Origin: Metallyticus violacea
Lineage: Eukaryota > Arthropoda > Insecta > Mantodea > Metallyticidae
DNA: 64,000 bases
NCBI GenBank assembly: GCA_030762175.1
Contig: CM060840.1
Coordinates: 42,910,001 to 42,974,000 of the forward strand
Direction of reading: 5' to 3'
In this document: positions 56,851 to 64,000 of the stretch, in pieces
Position numbering within the stretch: the first letter of the stretch is position 1
Layout: every line of letters starts with the position of its first letter
Position numbers and translations under genes: made by a program
The notes under the pieces: model-generated
The model's input: the letters and a program-made list of their open reading frames with translations, nothing else
Databases searched by the model: none
Told to the model about the DNA's origin: nothing

Positions 56851-58023
56851 AGTATACTCAGTTATCCGTTGATCAAATTTACATCTCTTTCAGCTTCTCA
56901 AATGTATTTATGAATGATACAAGAAATTAAAAGGATCTAAACAGCAATCAAATGTTACGAAAGTATAATAAGTACATTATTTTCTTATTCTCTGTATTTT
57001 TTTCTTCTTTAAGGTGTTAGAGCAAGGGTTAAGAAAATAGCTTTAACAAAATTAATGTGCCTGTAGGTTAGATCGTAAATATAATAAGTTTTGCATACTT
57101 GAATGACAATTGGAACGAAGAGCACATAACATTATTCCTTTACAAGGATAATGGGCGCCAGGCATTGCGAAGCCTACATAGTGACGTCAAGAAACATGCA
57201 ATTTAAAGTTTCTCTTAAGCTGTCGGGCTAATTGACTCGTACCGTTTGGGCGGCTTAAGGATCTTCACGCGGTTGCCATTTTTGGTATGGAAGATAATTC
57301 AATCTGCAGACTCTCTGTGTGTTGACAGTACTCTCTCTCTTTTTCTCTCTTTGCCTCTTGAAAGTTGTTCTGGTGTACTACAGTGTTCCATAAGTGTACT
57401 TCATTTTACGATACAACATGGGTATTGCTGTTTTCAGCTGCGTATCGCCATTTCTATTTCACGCAATAAATATCAGACTTTTTTCATTAAGCGAATCGTA
57501 TATCACGATTATTTTCGGTCCAATTGTGTAGCTCCCGAATATTTAACTAAACCAGCTGTGAGAAATAATCCTTATCTATTATATCACAAAGGTTCTCCTT
57601 ATGATTGGGCAATACAATTTCCTTTGTGAAAAAGTTTTTCCTACTATTATAACAGCAAAAATTGTTACTCCAAAATTCTTAGAGAAACATTTCAATTTTA
57701 GGCAATATAAAGTATAATTTAACGCTAATCTTCCATATCTTTCACGTAAGATATTAAGATGTATGTGCTGTATGGAATAGGAGCTTGTGAAAATTTGTCG
57801 AAAGAGAAAAATTGGCGCGCCTAATTTTATTCAACATAAAAGAGGCTTTTACTATCCTCGCGCCTGCTGACGCTATGAGTGAGTGAAATTCATAGCGTCG
57901 TTGAAAGTGTGCCGTAAAGCCCGCAGTAAACCACAACTGTAACTTAAAACACCAGAGGTTTTCTGGGCCAAATCATTATAATGAAAATTCATTGTTTACA
58001 CACCAAAATCAACCAATGAGATG
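56851..58023. other. Interval with a pyrimidine tract and a hairpin
   Basis: A CTCTCT/TTTC tract lies at 57330-57355. A 10-bp-arm hairpin (GACGCTATGA, 57869-57878, with 57890-57899; 11-nt loop) lies further on. The 127-codon plus frame at 57246-57629 has no recognised motif and is not called as a gene. Confidence 0.4.
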
Positions 58024-58505
58024 TCGGGCTAACTCGGGTAATAACTTTTGGAACTCGATTCTGGAGATCCCTTATTCAGATCTTGGGACCAGCCATCCTG
58101 GCCTTCCGTTTTTTCATGGTTTATTCTGATCGCTTAGGCAAATGCTGAGATGGAAATTTCTTTTCCACTTTCCAATTTCATATCATTTCATCCCATTGAT
58201 TCTGCTACAGGGTCGAAAGTGCCAGGTGAGAAGGACTGGCGCAGTTTGACGGTGACTTGCTTTTTGGAAACGTTCTACCCCGGCCTCTGTTACTGTGAGA
58301 GGCTCCTTCGACGTTGGGGAATACATCTGAAAACAACGTTAGGGAACGTCTACATCCATGCTTTACTACCCTTATATCCTAACTGTCCGGTGTGATCCTC
58401 ACCGCATCCCTTCCTCTCGGAGGTGTTCCCACTAGAACCGTAGGCACAATCGGCCAGCTCTTGGATAAGAATACCGAAATATTCTTCTCCGTTCCTAATA
58501 ACCCT
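58024..58505 (+). mobile_element. SINE family C, full-length copy
   Basis: The head has GGGTAATAACTTTTGG, a decayed box B and GACCAGCCATCCTGGCCTTC. TTTTTTCATGGTTTATTCTG and ATCGCTTAGGCAAATGCTGA follow. The body includes CATATCATTTCATCCCATTG, ACAGGGTCGAAAGTGCCAGG, GACTGGCGCAGTTTGACGG, GTTAGGGAACG and CTACATCCATGC. The 3' end has ATCCCTTCCTCTCGGAGGTG, CGTAGGCACAATCGGCCAG and ATACCGAAATATTCTTCTCC. No target duplication was identified. Confidence 0.8.
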
Positions 58506-61500
58506 TACGTCTGAGAAATATAACAAAATTCTTCACGAATGCTATTTTTCATTTCGTATAAAATGTTTGGATATTTCTTTTACAATTTGTTTGTTTGTTT
58601 GTTTTTCACGACCGTATGGGATGATAATTACAGACGGTTAAAACGGCGGATTGAGAGAACCATATGTTTTACTTATGACTTGATGATGAAACAATTAACG
58701 TTTGCCCGCAAGGAGACATTAGCTATGTGTGCTGTGGCAGAGTCCTACAAAAGTGTTGACTAAGTGTTACTGTTGATTGTTTCCTCAAAAATGAAGAAAT
58801 GAAAAGAATTTTTCTTGATCGTACAGGGTTCCCCGTGAATCCGGTTAGTTTTTTTATTTATTTATTTATTTTTTTTTATTTTAAGAAGTCCAATATCATT
58901 TGGTAAAGTAACATATTTTGGTACGTGAAAGCAAGTTTAGTTAGAAAAGAGAATGAAGTCAGGATCAATCTGATCTTCTTACACTCAAGGTAAAATCCAT
59001 TCACAAAACCCCACTCCTGGCTACAGGATCACACACTATAAGTTCTTGAGCTGTAGTAATTTTATAATGATTTAACTTTGAAGTTGTTCGAATAGGGCCG
59101 TAAGTAGTTCCCGTTTGTTGAGAAACATGTCGAAGTAATCTTTCACGAGCATGTTATTTCTAGCTTATCAAAAACACTTCCCATTTCTTGAAATTCGCTT
59201 TCCAAACTTCGAATTGAAATTCGATTTTGAGCGTAAACACCTGGAAATGTCTATTGAAATAATTTCCTTACAGCACTGGCCGATCCTGTACGCGCATGTC
59301 TATCGTGTAAACTGTTTGTTGAATAAAAAAGCTAAATTGGACGCTTAATTCAACACAGAATAAAGAATATGCATGAGTACAGCACAAACTGATTCGTGAT
59401 ATTCAGGGTAGAATTTCCCCGCTTCCCCACTGCGCTGTTATCAGTTATAGTATATTACTATTTAGTTCTGAGTCACTGACCAACTCGGTATGAGAATGTA
59501 GGGATTTTAACCTATCACAGCCATCGCCATAATTTTATTCTTTCTGTTTTATCACTTTCATTTGATCGCACTTTGTTTTGCAAATGCATCAGAAGTTCGT
59601 ACATAAATATCTTTTATATATATTTTTTTTGTCTAAACAGCAGTGTACACTAGAAATCGACATGATAGGCCATTGTACAGTTTTGGTGAGACCTCATACG
59701 CATAAATTGACTTTTTAATTGAAAGTTTCAAGTCAAAAAACACAACAAAATATAAATATTGTGTTAAACCAGTTCAATCAGTGTCATTTGGTTTTCAAAT
59801 TTGTGTTTTTATTAATTGCATATTTAACTAGTGTTGTAGACTATCATTCTTCAGTTGTCCTCAATTTGTTATCAAAGAGTTTAGATGAAAAAAATAAAGC
59901 AGTATAACCATAAATCGTTTTCATTTCAGTTGTTTTCGATAAGCGTCCATAAGTGTAAGTGCGTTTTATGATATATTATTTTATTTTTACAATTTTATTC
60001 GCTAAGCATTCAAAATATTTGAGCTTCAAGTTCTCTTAAGATAAATTCTGGAACTCTCGTTATATTATTACAGATAATTTTAAAAATCAGAAATCTCTGC
60101 CTGGTGGTTTCTGAGTTTATAGTCTTGGAATTATAAAATAAAGTTCGGAATTCTGGCCAACGCCAGGAAATATGGACATTATTCAGAAGAACCTTCGTGG
60201 TTCAATAGCGGCTCTGCATATCTCCACATTTTATATTTGTACTTCATCCCTTTTTATTACATCTAATGCTTATATTTATCACTATCGAAACTATATAACA
60301 TTACTTTTGTGTAAGATTTGAGGCTTTCTCGACGTACACTACGCACAATAAATTCTCCAACAATTAACCGAATGATGCAGGTGGATTTCCCTGGGCTTTT
60401 GATGACAGAAAGCATTACCACATATACCGCTCAGTTGATCGCCCGATAAATCAATATACACAACTTATTAAATAATTACTTTTTTGCATGCTTAGAAATG
60501 TTAACTGAAATATCTCAATGTTACTTTTAGTGTTTTGTGTCGGGGAACATATAGGTCCAGATTGGTCAATAGTAGTAAGAGGAAGAGAAAAATGGACATC
60601 TCTGAAGAAGCAACTTGGACAGTGAATAAACAGTGAAGTGAGTCTTAGCGCAGCCAAAGAGTAAATCAGAGTACCTTAAACAGCATACGAACAACTAGCA
60701 TGGAATAGAAAAAGCGAGCGTTCCCTGCTTGTTAGGGGATCTTTGCTCTTTAAGGAACACAATAGGTTGCCTTTATCTGTATATTTTATACGTAATTAAA
60801 CTGTAAAAGCCAGGGGATATTGTCTGACTAAGCCTGCATATTTCTCTACACTTCATTACGTATAATTATAGAAATAATCCATGTTTGAGATAAAGTTGCT
60901 TTGGAGACTATCTCTGAAGGAATACTAGCTGAAGCAAGGAACCAGTTTAGTCGATGTTTACGAAAGATGTTGAATGCAAGAAAATCTCTTAATGAAAAGT
61001 TTATAATTTCAATAAAAAAACTTCCAAGCTAATGACCTAGTTGGACACTAGTATCATTCATATAAAAGCTACATTTAAAAATATTTCGTTTAAAAGTACC
61101 GATTCTGTTTATAATGATTATGTAAATAAATTTCATAACCTCAATAATAGTTATTTTCCTTAAGCACCGTGTACGCAGTCCTGGAGAACAAAAGAACAGT
61201 TCATGTACGCCATAGCTGTAATTTCGAGTAATACGTTGAAGGTTATTGCTAAGTCATAAAGATACCCGATGCGTGACTAAACTTCGGTATACCACTTATG
61301 CATAAGACACAGTGTCACTTTTACTGTTGGTAGTACACAATAATTAATAAGAAGGGACCAACAGGTATCCATTACGCAACTCCAAACACGCTGCAGGTTT
61401 GCTATAATCACAATCATTCATCGTTGACGCAGACGAGTTAATGGCTTGATAAATCGGACGAGATTTAAAAACTAACATGGCTATTACAACGTAACGCAGG

Positions 61501-61594
61501 TATGATCATCGGAACAGCAAGGTCATAATTACAAGGTTCGGAACGCCGCTACCAGAAGAGCTTCTCCTGGTTATGATGTGGCAATGTTCTGCAG
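58506..61594. other. AT-rich interval, no feature recognised
   Basis: Contains a (TTTG)n tract (58587-58605) and a TTTA/T tract (58849-58882). No coding similarity was recognised. Confidence 0.45.
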
Positions 61595-61827
61595 GAATGT
61601 GGACGACAGGGACCAGCCTACCAACTGACCAGCCTCTATATTGGACTTCTGATCCTTTCCGACTACCATCTGTTCAGCCTCGCGCAAATATTAGCTTAAC
61701 TGCATGCGTTTGTTCTACCATTAACGATATTCTGAACTTCGGTTATATACATAGCCTGGGAGTACAGCTTGTCATTTCACATACCATGAATATAGAGCAA
61801 TTAATTTCTCTTAGGCACAGATGTTAA
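61595..61827 (+). other. Candidate C-type-lectin-like exon or exon relic (weak)
   Basis: A possible acceptor (GTTCTGCAG ending at 61594) precedes an open frame reading MWTTGTSLPTDQPLYWTSDP, then LPSVQPRANISLTACVC. The pattern W-T-x-G-x-x-L ... Y-W-x-S ... resembles the core of insect C-type lectin domains (F-W-T-S-G-T-D-L ... W). The expected W-x-P-G-x-P-N-N and terminal Cys pattern is not clear, and no flanking exons were found. It may be a decayed exon or coincidence. Confidence 0.25.
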
Positions 61828-62049
61828 AAGTTTTAACGTAGATGTATGTAATTTTTTCCTTAATTATACACGTTAGAACCCAGCATCGAGAATGGTTCCC
61901 TAGAGAAAAATACTGGCTAATGTCTTACTTTAAGTAATCTAGAAAGTGTGAATTACTATTACTGAATTCCAAAGGAATGTAGCTATTGCGGTTGTACTGA
62001 TAAAATGATTTTTGATTGGATTGATATCCGATTGATCCTAGGTACCGAT

Positions 62050-62095
62050 TTTTTTTATTGGTGTTTAAGTCTCGTTTTTACTACTGAGGTACGAT
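62050..62095 (-). mobile_element. SINE family B, 3'-end fragment
   Basis: On the minus strand, CCTCAGTAGTAAAAACGAG, then ACTTAAACACCAATAAAA matches the last part of family B including the start of its A tail. Confidence 0.72.
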
Positions 62096-62120
62096 AGGCG
62101 TTGTGCCGAAAATGGCAATT

Positions 62121-62122
<2 letters not shown>

Positions 62123-62201
<79 letters not shown>
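62123..62201. repeat. (CA)n(TA)n compound microsatellite
   Basis: CA units to about 62162, then TA units, directly next to the inverted tandem array. Confidence 0.97.
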
Positions 62202-62204
<3 letters not shown>

Positions 62205-62850
62205 TGTGTGTGTTAACGCTCTAGCGGTTGCAATTTTTGTTTTTTCTCAAAGAAACTAGGCGCATAACCTCCAATTAACAAACGATTCGTCGAGTTCATT
62301 AACCAGCAAAATTGGTCCATTGCCAAAATTTTAAAAAAATAATAGTAATTGCTCTAACGGCCACAGTTTTATTTTTTCTCAACAAAGCTTTTTCATTAAA
62401 TTTCATTAAAATAAATTAATAAAAGTAGTTTATGAAAACTAGGGCAATCGGGTCATTAGGAGTAGGAAATAAAATGAAATATATTAGCATCGCTCTAGCG
62501 GCCGCAATTGTAAATATTTTTAAAGGAAACTCAGTATATGCCATTGAAATAAAACAAGAAAATCAGTGAAATTACAATATTAGCAATGGGGGTTATCTGA
62601 AATCCTACATTTAAATCCGCTGCAGCTGCACAAATATTTGCTTTTCGGAACGAACTTCAGTATATAAAATTTGAATAAAATAAAAAAATAGTTTCTGAAA
62701 ATCAAGAAAGTGGGACCATTATGAGTGGGGATTTGCCTGAAACGAAAAATTTAAAATTCTAGCGGCACCAATATTTTTTTCTTTACAACTAAATTCGGTA
62801 TATGTCATTTAAATAAAATAAGAAAAATAATGAAACGATCAATAAAAAGC
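62205..62850 (-). repeat. Tandem array, about five units of 125-140 bp, inverted relative to 47.1 kb
   Basis: GCTCTAGCGGCCGCAATT-like blocks recur at about 62218, 62351, 62491, 62617 and 62757, each followed by TTTTT-A-CAAA-C-C-GTATAT-type sequence, then AAATAAAATAAGAAAA and a TCATTAGGAGT-like block. On the minus strand this is the same unit as at 47091-47680, ending GCGTTAACACACACAG at the microsatellite. Confidence 0.85.
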
Positions 62851-64000
62851 TATAAGAAGGTTTTTCAAGCAACAATGTTTTGATTGTGTATGAAATATAT
62901 GAAATTGTTATACTGATAATAAGACACTGTAGCCATTGTGGAATAATAGAAAGATGTTTACTTCAATGTATAAACTTTACTCTCTCCACTGTCCATGTTC
63001 AGTCATAGTACCACATCCCCATCGTTCCAAGCTCCAGCACAAGCGCGGAAGTATATGTTTGTTGAAAGTGCACATCGCATTTCCTACCTAGATATTATAG
63101 AGGAAGGTCGGCGCATTCGCGTGCCCCTGCGTATGCCGCCGACTACGGCCAAGCTCAAGCGCGAAGACTGTGTATTCTTACTTAAATATGTAGAAAAATA
63201 TCACCATGAATTGCTGTGGTTATACATCTCCAATTTTAGAACATAAATAAAAAGGATAGGATTAAGAATAATAAAGTGAATATATATTTAAATTTCTAAC
63301 ATAATGTATACTATGATCTGCATTAGTTGATTCGTTAATAATCACCCATAGTCAGAAAGACCGTATAGAATCGCAAAAGATGAGGATTAAGATGTTCTTG
63401 CTTCTTGAGCCCAAGTTTCATAGTAGCGAACAGGCGAAAAAAGGACCAAGGGAGACAAGAAACCGCCACATCTTGCCTCATTACCATCCTCGTCAGAAGG
63501 AGGATGTTCGGCACACAAGGTGATGACGTAGGTGGGTAGATCATTAGACGAGAGGACCTTAACATTAAATTATCATTTCTCTAACGCGACTGAAATGCAG
63601 CACTAAGAGAGTAAAGGGCGGTAGAAGAGCAGGAGTGCCTCTGCTTAATTATGTAATCGAGAGAAGATTACCCTCCTTCTATGCTGAGTGGCAATCCCGT
63701 GTTACATACAGAAAATAGTGCTGCTCCTGTCCTAGGGTTTCCGTATAATGCAGTTAGCTTGTCTTTCACGTGTAATGGCAAGAAGCAACATACGCTGAGT
63801 ACACAAACTTCGCCTTAATCTTAATGAGTCGGTTTCGCGTTTCTAATTTAAATACATGCATACGCTGTGCCTGCTTGCCTTGCATTAAGGTTGCTTATCG
63901 CTTTACCCCTCCATCTTTTCCCGCGCTGCACTGCAAACCTCCAATCAGCTATAGACGACCAGGAGCTGTTGACCCAAGAGTCGTAACGTGCCCTTAAAGA
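62851..64000. other. Interval without recognised feature
   Basis: An 83-codon plus frame (62995-63246) and a 76-codon minus frame (63335-63565) show no domain motif. Several short GC-richer patches occur. No gene is supported. Confidence 0.4.

Noticed and set aside
57246..57629. 127-codon plus-strand open frame
   Set aside because: The product is compositionally uneven, covers a pyrimidine tract and shows no domain. Chance is likely.
62205..62850. CRISPR-like periodic array
   Set aside because: Units of 125-140 bp diverge throughout and have no short constant repeat with unique spacers. The context is eukaryotic.
62995..63246. 83-codon plus-strand frame as a gene
   Set aside because: There is no recognisable motif and no supporting splice or promoter signals.

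Overview
This window is AT-rich eukaryotic DNA with no convincing intact host gene. It looks like an intergenic stretch or a very large intron of an insect. The evidence is the mix of decayed insect-type transposons (Tc1/mariner, hAT, piggyBac, Jockey-like LINE), several tRNA-derived SINE families with poly(A) tails and target-site duplications, and many AAT, TA, TG and ATGT microsatellites. A cockroach- or termite-like genome is plausible, but that is inference. Almost every open frame longer than 60 codons is either chance or a shard of a transposase.

Layout. 0-2.2 kb: a transposase fossil split by two SINEs with clean target duplications, then a mariner N-terminal fossil on the minus strand and a SINE-C fragment. 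4.4-9.3 kb: one degraded Jockey-like LINE (ORF1 zinc knuckles, endonuclease end, reverse transcriptase), apparently split by a minus-strand mariner and by other insertions. 14.1-16.5 kb: a 2.4-kb hAT element of the ZBED5-like type with both inverted ends. 18.7-24.2 kb: copies of a long SINE (family C), one of which holds an internally deleted transposon with inverted arms. 30.0-34.8 kb: another SINE-C, a full-length 1,284-bp mariner with matching ends and TA flanks, and a piggyBac fossil. 35.7 kb: a perfect 25-bp-arm palindrome. 39.2 kb: SINE-D. 44.9-48.7 kb: SINE-B, a GC-richer island, a tandem array of roughly 150-bp units running into a (GTAT)n tract, and a full-length SINE-A. 50.0-52.1 kb: mariner and Tc1 fossils, the Tc1 split by SINE-B. 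54.6-58.5 kb: SINE-E, a tandem dimer of about 180 bp, and two SINE-C copies. 62.0-62.9 kb: a second array of the 150-bp repeat in opposite orientation, again abutting a microsatellite.

The signals most worth pursuing are three. First, the paired tandem-repeat plus microsatellite composite at 47.1 and 62.2 kb, whose architecture resembles Helentron-associated elements (inference). Second, the long SINE-C family with six copies here. Third, the 632-bp inverted-arm element nested in one of those copies. The relative order of insertion can be read from the nesting: Tc1/mariner fossils are oldest, and SINE-A and SINE-B are the youngest. The SINE-B copies at 0.6 and 44.9 kb are nearly identical. 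There is no operon-like or pathway organisation to describe.
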